From assembly GCA_028583405.1 (NCBI GenBank), contig CM053253.1, positions 8,920,441-8,984,440 on the forward strand: a DNA stretch of 64,000 nucleotides, read 5' to 3'. Shown here in pieces: positions 46,171-58,680 of the stretch (within the stretch, counting starts at the first letter, position 1; every line of letters starts with the position of its first letter). The position numbers and the translations under genes were made by a program. This stretch comes from Pogonophryne albipinna. Taxonomy: Eukaryota; Chordata; Actinopteri; Perciformes; Artedidraconidae. Below the pieces are notes generated by a model. That model saw only the letters and a list, made by a program, of their open reading frames with translations. It did no database searches and was not told the DNA's origin.

Positions 46171-46384
46171 CAAAGCACTTATATACTAATAAAGAGCTGG
46201 CTTATCTAAAGCCAGTTGAGTAGCACTTGAAATGTTTTTGCTCTATGAAGCCTGATGTACTTATATGATTCTGTTTTCTTCAAGTTTCTATTTTGTTGGT
46301 CGAACGCACTTATTGTAAGTCGCTTTGGATAAAAGCGTCAGCTCAATGCAATGTAATGTAATGTAATGTAAAAAGACGTGCTAT

Positions 46385-48962
46385 GCTATACACACAGCAA
46401 TAAAACAAATAATACATGTGAATAAATCGTACTATATTCATTGTGAGAAAAACTCAGTTAGGACATGACACACTGCCTTGTATGTGAGTGTGTGTCTCTT
46501 TTAAAAATCTCATAAAAAACATGACATTAGTGTTATCACACCACAACCACATAGGCAAACTAGGAACTCTTATCATTGATCTCCGGGAAAACTAAAATGT
46601 ATTATGTATTCCAGAAACAACACTGGTGCTTTAGTGCTACAAATATTCTTGACACTTCCTGTCCTTGATGTGTAAAAGCCCGCCTCAATTTATGCTATTT
46701 ATGATAGCACTACCTGTACTGTGAGACATTGATGTGAAACCGGCACATGGCAGCAAGACTAAAAGGTTGGAGGGTTAATCTCCTATTCATGGCGGATCTA
46801 CAGACAGCGGCTCTTTAGATCCCCTTTGGAATAGCCTCAGGAAAACCTATTTTCTTTGCAAAAAACCTCAATCATACCGACGCGTTTGCTGTCTTTGCAT
46901 TCATTGCATGAACACAGACTGCTAGACAGCGAAAGACATTGGCCGACATTTTAAAGGAGCTGGAAACACAGGGAATAATAATAGCAAATCGTGGCACTAG
47001 AACTGAATGAAAGCATTACCGTCCCAATATTGCAGTGCATTTTGGATCTAAGTGTTTCAAATATGTGTCTCAACGAGATTGAGAGATTCCCGCCTGCCTG
47101 TTAATAAGCTTAGAGTTTCTGGTACTGCAGCAAGATTCGACTCAGCTGCATTTTACTCAGCAATTTATTTGAGCTGATCAGGTGTAGCTACAGGATGTGC
47201 ATCAACTAGCCAAGGCTCTGATTGTTGTTTATACCCGTGCCGTGCACATTAGCTCCCGGCTGTAGTAAGTGGAGATGTTTGTAGAGCTCAAGGAAAATGA
47301 CCAAGCTGTGCAAGGAGTTTTTATCATATACTATATATAGTGACAGCAGGAAACGAACAAAGTCGCTGAGAGGCTGAGGCCGGGCCTGTTTGATATTGTG
47401 ACACCGCTACAAAAAAGTACTTGCTGAGATCAAAAACTCTGTTGCAAAATAATGTGGTTTAATGAAAACTGGGATAATCAACTTATTCTCCTTGGACATG
47501 TACATCGTTATACTAATCAAAGCCATCATTTAAACTTGTGGTCAACAAAAAGTACAACGACCCTGTCACCCTCTCTTCCACACACACCTCACGCAGGTGA
47601 ACAGGATTATAATGAGTGCCGCCATCTCCATGTGATCCAAGCCAACCAATCAATAGTGCTTAAACAAATATCGTATATTAAACAAAACGCAATACTATAC
47701 AATGTTTCATGGCTCCTACAATATACATTGGTAGAGAGGGAGTTCTGCCCAAAACCAACCGGACTACATGGCAGCACTTCTGGAATGTATCAAAATGGCA
47801 GAGTAATGAAAGTGTCTGGACTTCACACTCACTGGAGTCACATTTGTATAACTTATAATTTATTCTGAGTGTATTTGTATTCCTGAGGTCTCTGCCTCTT
47901 AAACTTTGGATGTGTTGGATGAAAAACAAATAACATGTTGGCATTGTTGGTGATGAAAAGTGGCATGTCTTTTCTTTAAAACTTGTTTTATTGTGTAATT
48001 AATGGAACGGAATAAAAGGACACACTGATCCTTATTTCAGGGACTATAGCAATTTATAAGCTGAGTTAAACTCTGTTACCCACATGCCGTTTCATAACTT
48101 TATTGAGTTGTTGGTATTACAAACAATAAGCGCTGCTCTTGAATCAGGGTTCTCCGTACAGGAACCTCTCAGCTCAACGACAGAACATTCTTTATTCACA
48201 GCTTTCAATTATGCAAACAATTTCCCTCGGGAACGAGCAGTGCTCTGTTTTCATTCTCCCTCTCTTGTCTCCTTTTTAATGAGCCGAGAGCAAGTGAACG
48301 ACACATTGTTAGTATCTACACAAATAAGTGGCAACTCTCAAACCCTCAAATTACAAGGTTGTTAGAGTCAAAGGCAAGTCAGCATCCCTTTCGCTATAAT
48401 TAACTCCCAGCATCGCTTTCGCAAGACAATTAAAGGGCCTTTTTCTCATTTTTGTACAACTTAAACCTACAAGGATATTCATAGTATGGCATTATTCATG
48501 GTTGTTTCCATGTTAAGGTATCTTTACCGAATACAGAGCATATGTTGCATCAAAACGTTAACTGTATATTTGACCCAATTCAAGCTGCGTTTCCAATATC
48601 TTTTTAATTTACCCTGGATGGACAGAGGCGGAAAAACTATAAAAATGACATATTCTAACTGAAAAAGGCTGTTAACAATGTGGTCTGGTTTTCAGACCTG
48701 GTGTACAGAGATCTGGCTATTATTTGGCTATTATATTTATTTTAAAACAATCGTTAAATTGGGTTTATAATGTACAGTAAGACTCTGTAAAGGAACGCAT
48801 AAAGCTGGAGATGGTAGAAGAACAATACAGTATGATGCAATAAAAGTTCGAGTAGTAGTACTGTAAACATTTATAATATACCTTTTCTCCTGGCTTGAGC
48901 TTTTGGCCCTTTGTTGTCTTCCAAATTCAGTTTGTGTCTTATAGAGAATTTCAAGTTTAGGT
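46385..48962. other. Anonymous non-coding DNA
   Basis: About 2.6 kb with no recognised gene or repeat. The 138-codon frame at 47452-47868 has no domain and is opposed by another frame, so it is probably chance. The 5' end of the following LINE may lie in the last 60 bp or so. Confidence 0.45.
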
Positions 48963-50451
48963 TTGCGAATTTTAACAGTGCTCTTCCAACATGAGTCTAT
49001 GGCTCATGTTGGAGCCTTCACCGTGGGAAACCCTACAGATGCCCTTTGCCAGTATTCTTCTTCTAACTCTTCTAGTCTCCCGACTATAACGAAATGTAAG
49101 CAGAAGTGCTTAATCATGTTGCTTCTACTTCTGTCTGGTATTCAGCCTAATCCTGGTCCTTTAATGGCATGTAATACCCGGACGGACTTTAAGAACTTGT
49201 CTGGGTTACACATCATCCATGTAAATGCTCGCAGCCTGCTTCCCAAAATGGATATGTTGCGAATTTGGTCAGAGTCAACTGGAGCTGATCTAATTATTGT
49301 TTCTGAGACTTGGCTTTCAAAGAAAATATTGGATAAAGATGTCGGAATTGACGGCTTCAATATTTATCGTTCGGACCGCCCCAGGAAAGGTGGTGGCGTG
49401 GCGATTTACGTAAAACATAATCTTGCTGCACAGGTCATCTTCTCCAAATCTGCTGTTAAGCAGTTTGAAATCTTAGCACTAAAGATTGATTTATCTGGTG
49501 GTCAGTTTTTAACTGTTGTTGGTTGCTATAGGCGCCCTTCTGCTACAAACGACACATTATCCTCGCTAATGCAGCTTTTATCTCAACTACAGTTTAAGGA
49601 AATCATCCTGGTCGGTGATTTTAACTGGGACTGGCTTTTTGATGATTTTAAAGCTCATTGTCTGTCTCTAAATTGTACACAATTAATTGAAAGTCCTACT
49701 CGTCTTAACACCAGGTGTCTAAATAAATCATCTCTTATCAATCTTTTAATTACTAATCAATCCCATAAATATACTGCAACCGGGGTCTTTGCTAATGACC
49801 TAAGTGATCATTGTCTAGTTGGTGCTATTAGGGATACCAAAATCCCCCGTACCAAACCCTGTGTTGTTCTGAAAAGAAATGTTAAGCACTTTATAGAGCA
49901 AGCCTTTCTTCATGACTTAGTTCATTTAAAATGGGATCGTATTTTATTGATTGGTGATGTTGACCATGCTTGGAAGTATTTTTATGACAGTTTTAGTTAT
50001 TTTTTAGATAAACATGCTCCGTTTGGCCGGTTCAGGGTGAAGGGCCGCGATAACCCCTGATTCACTTCTGATCTGGCAGCCTTCTTACGCAAGAGAAATC
50101 TCCTTTGGGCTGCTGTGAAGAAGACAGGCTCTGAGGCTGACTGGCTTCTTTTTCGTCAATTGCGTAATCACTGTACTGCTTCCATTAAAAAAGCCACAAG
50201 CAACTTTTACTTATCCCAGACCACAGACAGCTTAAACGATCCTAGGAGATTTTGGCATACCATAAAATCCCTCTCTGCCAGCTCTCGCTCCTTAGAGCTG
50301 CCTCCTAACATTGTTGTTGACTCCACCCCTGTGTCAAATAAGACAGAGATGCTTAATTGTTTTAATAAACATTTTATTGCCTCCAGTTCCTTGTTTGACA
50401 CATTATCTTTTGGTAATTCACCCCCATCCATCACCACCAGTCATGCCTCCA
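48963..50451 (+). pseudogene. LINE ORF2 N-terminal part: 2A-like motif and endonuclease
   Basis: Residues about 50-66 read as a leucine-rich stretch, then SGIQPNPGP (49134-49160), resembling 2A ribosome-skipping peptides (D-V/I-E-x-NPGP), but the Asp before Ile is missing. An apurinic endonuclease follows, with HVNARSLLPK, VSETWLS, GGGVAIYVK, GCYRRPS, VGDFNWDW and SDHCLVG. TGA at 50058-50060 replaces what is usually Trp (related proteins read NPWF). The same frame then continues with SDLAAFLRKRN to 50451, where the CACTA-like element interrupts. In LINEs the endonuclease nicks target DNA for target-primed reverse transcription. Confidence 0.85.
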
Positions 50452-53316
50452 CACTCTAAAAACAAATGCCTTTGCTCAACAAAGAAAATCAACGCAACAG
50501 TTTGCATCAATGTTTATTGAGTTAAGACAACTTCTAATGAAATTGTCTGAAAGCAACAAAGTTATTTGAGTTAGGGGAGAAGGCTTTTCCTCTACAATCG
50601 GAGGTGTTTTTAATTACTCACTTACTGTAATTGGTAGCATAAACACAAGTTTTGAAGTTGATTACTCAAAAGATTAAGTTGTTCCGACTAGTTTTACCAC
50701 ATGATTTAAAAGGGATTTTAAGTTGTATATACTTAATTACCATCATTGTGAACACACGTTTTTAAGTTGACAACAATTTATAAATTAAGTTGCTCCAAAT
50801 ATATTGTATTCAATAGTTTTTTTTCTTAGCTTTTTCATGTTTTTGCCTTTAAAGAAAGAAATTAATTGATTCCACAACAAAAATATTAGGCAATTCACTT
50901 TTTATTTTGAACTGCAGTTGTTTATTTCAACACATGATGTTTCATCAGGAGAGAATTCATTTAGTTTGAACATTTATTGACACATGCCATATGATAAGGT
51001 GCATGAACACCTGAAATCACAGCTGACTACAGGAGAGAGGAGAACCATTTTATAGTTTGGCTGCAGCACGTTGATTGGCTGCTGGAGAATGAGGTGAAAT
51101 GTAATAGGTTAAAGAGAACGCCTGTGATGAGCTGATTGTATGCAGCTGCGGAGTGAATGTATATACACCCAGTCTTCCTGAAAGAACTTGCGCTGAGCTT
51201 CATTTAAATCTTGAAAAAAAAGATAAATAACACAAATTTAAATTGCCCCACAAATAATAAATAAACACATTAGCCATATTACCATGGGAAATGGGGACAC
51301 AGCAAATAAGGCCTTTGCATATTTAAAACCAGTGCCAAATATGTAAAATCTGTAAAGTTTTTGTAAAACTACAGTAACAAACTCTCAATGGCCACCAATC
51401 TGCAGATCACACACATACATTTTACAAAAGATGTAACAAAGATGTTTACACTGCCGACAGTCATTATTTCAAACAGTATGAACACATTTATCGCAGAATG
51501 CTTATGTCCTTTTGAAGCACATTAAATAATAGGTTAGCGCATAAGAGATAATTGTGATGGAAACTTCTGTGCTGCAATGCAGAGCCAAAGCTCATGAAAG
51601 GATGGAAGCTGGAGCGACTTTAGTCAAACACTGATATTTATTGAGAGTTATACGGCCGGAGAGATCACACAGTATATCACACTTTCATGTGAGCCACCAT
51701 GCGACACTCTGAAGACAAAGTAAAACATGGATCTGTATATCTGAAAAGGAGGGACTATAGAAAGCCCGCCTTTTCCTATCTTAATCATTGCCAGACATTG
51801 GAACAAAGACCCCTTTGTGTTTACAACCTCACCATGAACCAAACTTCCCCCACAGGAAGACAGAGGACCTCTTGACCTGTGTCCTCTTCAAGCTACAGGC
51901 AAGAGTATATTGCGATTTAACGAAAAGCATATGTTTGTAATTTGACAGGTTCTCAGGAAAGCTGAGAAACTCAAGACACAAAGTGATCGGATTAAAATAT
52001 TCTCTCACAATAATGAATTAGGTAATTGCATACTTTTTAAACTGTCACTCTTAGCGAATTCAGAGCCATTATTACCAGCTGCTAAAGCAACGCTGGTATT
52101 GTTTTCACCTATTGAGTCTGCATGTGTGTGTCGTCATGGCAATGTGGTCCTGAAGACACACAGAGGTGCTTTTGAGTACTTTGCCTAGTGTTTAAATGCA
52201 TGTGGACAGATTTTGTCAATCACAACCGTGCAAGTTTTAGTGTACCTTCTCATCTTTTTTGCAGGTTCCATACAATATGTGAACTGGTTAAGTGAAGAGC
52301 AGAAGCCACTTTTCAAATTGTACACAATCCCTTTCCCATGCCATTGCTGTCAACACCTATCCATGCTGAACGTTGCTAAGATATTATTGATTGGGGTGTA
52401 GCCAAAAGTGCAATATGCTTCAAAATGTAGCTGACAGAGAGCAGTGCTTTTGTCCTGTGTTTTTACACTGTGTCCATGGATTTTATTTTATTTCAAGATT
52501 TTTTAATTACGTCGCTAAACTCCTTGAAAAGGTCCTCTTCCTTTTCTCCAAGGTACACGACAAGGCAGCAGATGGCTATAGTTCTCTGCGTACTTCAATT
52601 GTATTGTACTATTTTTGAAAAAGGAAAAAAAGAGAAATTACCTAAATGAATATATTCTGAATGGGTGACTGCCAACAACTTGCATTTCAATGACAACTCT
52701 AAATAACGATCCTACCTCAAGAAGCATCCTTGATCTGCTTCACCGAGATATTCATTTTGAATAAAAAGCGATATCACAATAGTAACCAATACCAGTAAGT
52801 ATTTTTACACTCACAGTAGCCTCTACTACTTTGTATCCTCTCACAGAACTATTCACAGTTCAAAGGCTGCTAATTTTGGTCAAACAGCAATTTGCCTATA
52901 CAGTGCAACTCCAAGGCTATCTACTGTATTTGAATGACAAAAGATGACACTCACCTTAAAATGTCCTTTGTATATTTCGATTTGTCTTAACTGTGGGAAC
53001 TTGTCCCGGCATGTTAAGTTGGAGTGGACTTGAAATCCTTAACTCAAGGTGTAGAACAATTAAGTTATCAAGCCAATTGCATTATACTTACTACAACTTG
53101 AATTTAGTTTTAAGACAATTAACGCAGAAATCAGGGTTCAAATTACACACAATATTAAGTTGATGTAATTACCAACATTATTACGTCAACACAAATTATA
53201 AACTAATGTTTGCAACTTAAAATGTTTATCTAAATCAATTAACTCACATTTTTATCTTGCAACCATGCATATAATTAAGTGGAGGTGAAAGGTCGCCTGA
53301 ATTCGTTTTTAGAGTG
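50452..53316. mobile_element. Non-autonomous CACTA-like element inside the LINE
   Basis: A 2865-bp element with perfect 12-bp inverted ends CACTCTAAAAAC and a 2-bp CA target copy on each side (50450-50451, 53317-53318). Excising it with one CA restores the LINE reading frame, so the boundaries are exact. The interior has many dispersed TTAAGTTG / CAACTTAA-type motifs near both ends (50510-50800 and 53000-53280) and no transposase. The ends and 2-bp target resemble EnSpm/CACTA-type fish elements. Confidence 0.8.
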
Positions 53317-53810
53317 CAGTAGCCACACTTTCTCCTTCAACCCCTTCAATGTTGGGGAGGTTTGTAAGGCTCTAAAGGGCCTAGACCCCAAAAAATCAGC
53401 AGGTCCGGACGATCTCCCCCCTTATTTCTTACGGCTAGCTGCAGATATTATAGCCAAACCACTTTATCATGTTTTTAATCTTTCTATAACAAGCAATGTC
53501 ATTCCAGATGTTTGGAAAACTGCAAATGTTCTCCCCTTATTGAAAGGTGGTGATCCCATGGTGATGAATAATTACAGACCAATTTCCAAGCTCTCTATTT
53601 TAGCTAAAGTACTTGAAAGGCTGGTAAAAGATCAAATCAAAGAATATTTAAACTTGAACAACATTCTATCTCCTCACCAGTCAGGCTTTAGGAAGCAGCA
53701 CAGTACAGTAACGGCTGCTTTGAAAGTAGTGAATGACTTTGTTGAAGGCTTGGACGCAAAGAGCTACTGTGCTGCCCTTTTTATAGACTTATCCAAGGCA
53801 TTTGATACTT
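53317..53810 (+). pseudogene. LINE reverse transcriptase, N-terminal half
   Basis: This continues the LINE frame directly after the CACTA-like insertion: SSHTFSFNPF, KKSAGPDDLPPYF, NYRPISKLSILAKVLERLV, HQSGFRKQHSTVTAAL and AALFIDLSKAFDT. The frame is cut at the first catalytic Asp region by the L2-type LINE, and the following codons to 53857 belong to that insertion. Confidence 0.88.
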
Positions 53811-56800
53811 ATTTAGCGGTGTGTGTGTCTGCCCAAGGACAATTAGGTAAAACCTAATAGAGGTGTCATACATAATAACCTAATAAAAGTAAATGTAACA
53901 ACTACTACAGTGCAACAAAACAGGAATATTAAATGTGGTCTCTTAAACATAAGATCTCTAGCATCTAAAGCAATATTGGTAAATGATTTAATATCAGATT
54001 ATAATATTGATATATGCTGTCTCACTGAAACTTGGTTGAGACATGAAGAATATGTCAGCATAAATGAGGCCACTCCACCCAGCCATATCAATACTCATAT
54101 TGCCCGAGGCGTGGGCCGAGGAGGTGGAGTTGCAGCAATCTTTGACTCAAGTTTACTTATCAATACTAAACCAAAATTAAATTATACCTCCTTTGAAAGT
54201 CTCGTTTTTAGTCTTACGCATCCGACCTGGAAAACTTTGCAGCCAATCTTATTTGTTACAGTGTACCGTGCACCAGGTCCTTACTCAGAATTCTTATCAG
54301 AATTCTCTGAGTTTTTATCAACTTTGGTACTTAAAACAGATAAAGTAATTATCGTAGGTGACTTTAATATTCATGTTGACGATGATAAAAATAGCCTTAC
54401 TGTTGCATTTAACTCTATATTAGATTCTGTTGGTTTCTGTCAGAGTGTAAATAAACCAACCCACTGCTATAATCACACTCTCGACCTTGTTCTGACTTAT
54501 GGTATTGAAATTGAGCAACTATTAGTCGAACCGCATAATCCTGCTTTATCCGAACATTTCTTAGTAACTTTTGAAGTATTGTTACTAGACTACAAAGCAT
54601 TAGTCAAAAGCTCCTGCAGCAGAAACCTATCTGTTAGTGCTATAGCCACATTTAAGGAAGAGATTCCACCAATATTTAACTCGATAGCATGTCTGTATGT
54701 AGGGGAGGAAACTTATACAAAATGTACACCACCCCAAATTGATCATGTTGTTGATAGTGCTACAGATGCGCTGCGAATAAAATTAGACTCTGTTGCTCCT
54801 TTGAAAAAGAAGAAAATAAAACAACATAGATTAGCTCCATGGCATAATGCCGAAACCCGCAAAATAAAGCAAAAGTCGAGACAACTTGAAAGGATATGGC
54901 GTTCCACTAAACTTGAAGAATCTCGTTTAATTTGGCATATTACTCTCAATGAATATAAGAAAGCACTGCGTAAAGCGAGAGCAGCCTACTACTCTTCATT
55001 AATAGATGAGAATAAGAATAATGCAAGATCTCTTTTCAGCACTGTAGCCAGGCTGACAGAGAGCCACAGCTCGATTGAGCCTTCTATTCCCATAGCACTC
55101 AGTAGTAATGATTGTATGTGCTTTTTTAACGATAAAATTGTTACTCTTAGAAACAAAATTAATGACCTCTTGCCTTTGACCAGTATAGTGTTATCAACAG
55201 CTCCCGGAAACGTAAGTTCTAATATTACACTAGATAGTAAACTAGAATGCTTTTCAGCCATTAACCTTGAACAATTAAATTCAATGATTCTCTCTTCTAA
55301 ACCATCAACGTGTATGTTAGACCCAATTCCAACTAAGCTGTTGAAGGAAGTTTTTCCATTAATTAGCACTTCTTTATTAAATATTATGAATATGTCTTTA
55401 TTATCAGGCTATGTTCCACAATCATTCAAAGTAGCAGTGATAAAACCGCTTCTTAAAAAGCACAACCTCGATCCAGAGGTTTTAGCCAATTATAGACCTA
55501 TTTCTAATCTGATTACTTAAAAAACAATGATTTATTTGAAGATTTTCAGTCTGGCTTTAGAACACATCATAGCACAGAGACAGCTCTGGTTAAAGTCACA
55601 AATGACATTCTAATAGCCTCTGACAAGGGACTTGTCTCTATTCTTGTTTTGCTCGATCTCAGTGCTGCATTTGATACTATCGATCATGATATCTTATTGC
55701 AAAGACTAGAGCACTTAGTTGGCATACAGGGAACTGCTTTAGGCTGGTTTAGGTCCTATCTATCTGAACGCTCTCAGTTTGTACGTGTCAATGATGAATC
55801 TTCCACGCAAACCAAAGTTAGCCATGGAGTGCCACAGGGCTCAGTGCTCAGACCTATTTTGTTCACATTATATATGCTTCCGTCAGGCAATATTATAAGG
55901 AATCATTCTGTAAATTTTCATTGTTATGCGGATGATACTCAACTATATTTATCAATCAAGCCTGATGAAATTAATCATCTAAATAAAATTCAAGACTGCC
56001 TCAAGGACTTAAAAACGTGGATGACCTTAAACTTTTTGATGTTAAACACGACCAAAACTGAAGTTATTGTACTTGGCCCGAAGAATCTACGAAACAAATT
56101 ATATAAAGATATACTAACTATGGATGGCATTAATTTGGCCTCCAGTGAGACTGTAAGGAATCTTGGTGTTATATTTGATCAGGATTTATCCTTTAACGCC
56201 CACATAAAATCAATTTCAAGGACCGCCTACTTCCATCTACGTAACATTGCAAAAATCAGGCATATCTTGTCTCGAAACGATGCAGAGAAACTAGTCCATG
56301 CATTTGTTACTTCGAGGCTGGATTATTGTAACTCTTTATTATCAGGGTGTACCAAGAAGTCAGTCAAGTCGCTTCAGCTGATTCAAAATGCTGCAGCTCG
56401 TGTACTAACCAGAGTTAGGAAAAGGGACCACATTACTCCTGTTCTGGCTGCCTTACACTGGCTCCCTATAGAACACAGGATAGAATTTAAAATTCTTCTT
56501 CTCGCCTACAAAGCCCTTAATGGGCAGGCGCCATCTTACCTTAAAGAACTCATTATACCCTACTGTCCTACTAGGGCATTGCGTTCCAAGAATGCAGGGT
56601 TGTTGGTTGTTCCTAGAGTCTCTAAAAGTACAATGGGAGCCAGAGCCTTTTCTTATCAAGCTCCACATTTGTGGAATCAGCTTCCAGTTTGTGTTCGGGC
56701 GGCAGACACCCTATCCGTTTTTAAGAGTGCGCTTAAGACCTTCCTTTTTGATAAAGCTTATAGTTAGGGCTGATTAGATTCAGCCCCTAGTTTTGCTGAT

Positions 56801-57372
56801 ATAGGCTTAGTTTGTCGGGGGACATCTTACTTCTTCCTTCTCTCTGTCTATACCTGTGTACTCTCATGTTCCGATTAACCCAGCTTCCCCAAATGTCTTT
56901 CTTTTTGGTGTCTATATACGCTGGGATCCGGAGTCATGGATGATCCTGCGGTCCTGTGTCCTGCATCGCGAGCCCTGGATCTTGAGTCGTGGCTGTGGTC
57001 ATGGATCATAGGTCCTGGATGGATATCCTCGTGGATTCATCTTCCTATTATACACACATGCATTTCCAAACATTTGGACTACCTATGTTGCAAATGTATT
57101 ATCTTTTCAATTTACACACGGCATCTATTGCACGTCTGTCCGTCCTGGGAGAGGGATCCCTCCTCTGTTGCTCTCCCTGAGGTTTCTCCCATTTTTCCCT
57201 TTAAAACTGTGGGTTTTCTTTGGAAGTTTTTCCTTGTACGATGTGAGGGTCTAAGGACAGAGGGTGTCGTATTGTCATACTGATATTTTGTACAAACTGT
57301 GAAGTCCACTGAGACAAATGTAACATTTGTGATATTGGGCTATATAAATAAACATTGATTGATTGATTGATT
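53811..57372 (+). mobile_element. Nearly full-length L2-type LINE inside the older LINE
   Basis: About 3.56 kb with a short 5' leader, an endonuclease, reverse transcriptase and a 3' tail GATATTGGGCTATATAAATAAACATTGATTGATTGA. TTGATACT occurs at both junctions (53803-53810, and ending near 57380), though the tail repeat makes the right limit ambiguous by a few bases. It is a different L2 family from the TAATG-tailed copies. Confidence 0.88.
53910..56767 (+). pseudogene. L2-type ORF2: endonuclease and RT with an internal deletion
   Basis: The first frame (53910-55520) has the endonuclease: GLLNIRSLASK, CLTETWL, GRGGGVAAIFD, VTVYRAPGPY, VGDFNIHVDD and SEHFLVTF, then the linker and NYRPISNL. At about 55512 roughly 60 nt of reverse transcriptase sequence is missing and the frame shifts (stop at 55518-55520). 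It resumes as NNDLFEDFQSGFRTHHSTETAL and continues to 56767 with [26 protein letters not shown], the catalytic YADD (about 55927-55938) and the C-terminal domain FKSALKTFLFDKAY. The usual Gly in PQGSVLGP is Arg here. Otherwise the frames are well kept, so inactivation seems recent. Confidence 0.9.
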
Positions 57373-58435
57373 GATTGATACTGTGGACCATGGCATTCTA
57401 TGCCAGAAGTTATCACATATAGGCCTGTCTGACCAAGCTGTTGGTTGGTTTGCAAACTACTGTATCTTTCAAATCGCAAGCAATGTGTAAAATTCAGCGG
57501 TCTCTCCTCAAGCTTTCTTAATGTGCCCAGAGGTGTTCCTCAAGGTTCGGTCTTGGGACCGACCCTTTTTACTATTTATATAAATGATGTGGGTCAAAGT
57601 ATTGATGCCTCTGTACATCTATATGCAGATGATACTGTGTACTGTGTACTGTTGTGCTAGCACTGTTGCCCTTGCATTTGAACATCTGCAGTCTGCTTTT
57701 GACACTTTTCAGTCACATCTGTTCCACCTTAGGTTGGTGTTAAATTCAGATAAGACAAAAGTCATGTTGTTTTCCAATAAGAAAAAGTTACCAACTGTTC
57801 TTCCCTGCATCATGTCTGCACAGCATAACCCCATTGAAGCTGTTAACACCTACAGATACTTAGGCATCACTATAGATGAAAATCTCTGCTTCAAACCACA
57901 TATTGACAATCTCTTAAGGAAATTGAAATTAAAACTGGGATTCTTTTTTAGAAATAAGGCCTGCTTCTCCACAAGTGCGAGGAAACGGCTTGTAGCTGCC
58001 ACATTTTTGCCGCTCTTGGACTACGGGGATGTTGTGTACATGAACGCCTCAGCTCATTCCCTTCATCTGCTGGACGCTGTTTACCATGGGGCTCTGAGGT
58101 TCATAACCAACTGTAAACCCCTCACACACCATTGCACGCTGTACGCTTTAGTCAACTGGACATCATTATCAATGCGCAGATCACTGCACAGGTACAAACT
58201 CATCTATACCGCTATGCTTGGACTGCTGCCCCTCTATATATCCTCTTACATATCACACAAACAGTACAGCTATAGACTACGATTTCAAAATTACATCACT
58301 CTGTCCGTCCCCTCAGTACGCACGGAACTTGGGGAAAAAGCCATATCATACTCTGCCCCCTCGACCTGGAACACACTTCAGCAGGAACTTAAGCTGACCA
58401 GTTTTATACCCATCACGGGTTTAAACTCATTTTAA
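57373..58435 (+). pseudogene. LINE reverse transcriptase, C-terminal half, frameshifted
   Basis: The LINE resumes with DTVDHGILCQKLSHIGLSDQ. A frameshift occurs near 57465 between the usual NY and [29 protein letters not shown] and the catalytic YADD (57622-57633) follow. Immediately after, the 7-bp unit ACTGTGT is duplicated in tandem (57634-57647), which shifts the frame to a stop at 57658-57660. In the third frame the rest continues: SDKTKVMLFSNKKK, YLGITIDENL, LGFFFRNKACFS, FLPLLDYGD, LTHHCTLY and APSTWNTLQ to 58435. Confidence 0.88.
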
Positions 58436-58680
58436 AAAAGCTGGAGAAATCATCTGTGGGTGTTTGCACCTGCTACTGTATATCTGACTGTATATGGATT
58501 TCAATGACTACTTTTTTTACGGTGTTGTATTTTAGTGTTGCCTCTGTGTTTAGTGTCCTGTCTGTCTGTAACTTTGTGTGGTAGTGTTACCACTGAACAG
58601 GTCTCTCTTGAAAATGAGACCTTGTCTCAATGAGATCTCCACCTGTATAAATAAAGGCTAAATCAAAATAAATAAATAAA

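Larger units (their letters stand above)
38945..46375 (+). mobile_element. 5'-truncated L2-type LINE, split by a Gypsy element
   Basis: The sequence ACGTGCTAT at 38936-38944 and 46376-46384 is the target duplication. L2 sequence occupies 38945-39028 and 44237-46375, about 2.2 kb. The 3' end has AAGTCGCTTTGGATAAAAGCG followed by an ATGTA-type repeat. Removing the Gypsy element and one copy of its 5-bp target restores the coding frame at the junction, which proves that L2 was here first. Confidence 0.93.
48963..58680 (+). mobile_element. LINE with endonuclease and 2A-like motif, split twice
   Basis: One LINE copy in three parts: about 48963-50451, 53317-53810 and 57373-58680. The first gap is a CACTA-like element and the second an L2-type LINE. 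The tail has CTCTTGAAAATGAGACC, TCAATGAGATCTCC, TATAAATAAAGG and an AAATA repeat. The fragment at 6713-7480 is the same family. It belongs to the CR1/Jockey/I assemblage; I cannot settle between Rex1-like and I/Nimb-like. Confidence 0.88.

Noticed and set aside
47452..47868. 138-codon frame in the 46-49 kb gap
   Set aside because: No recognisable domain or splice context, and an opposing frame overlaps it.
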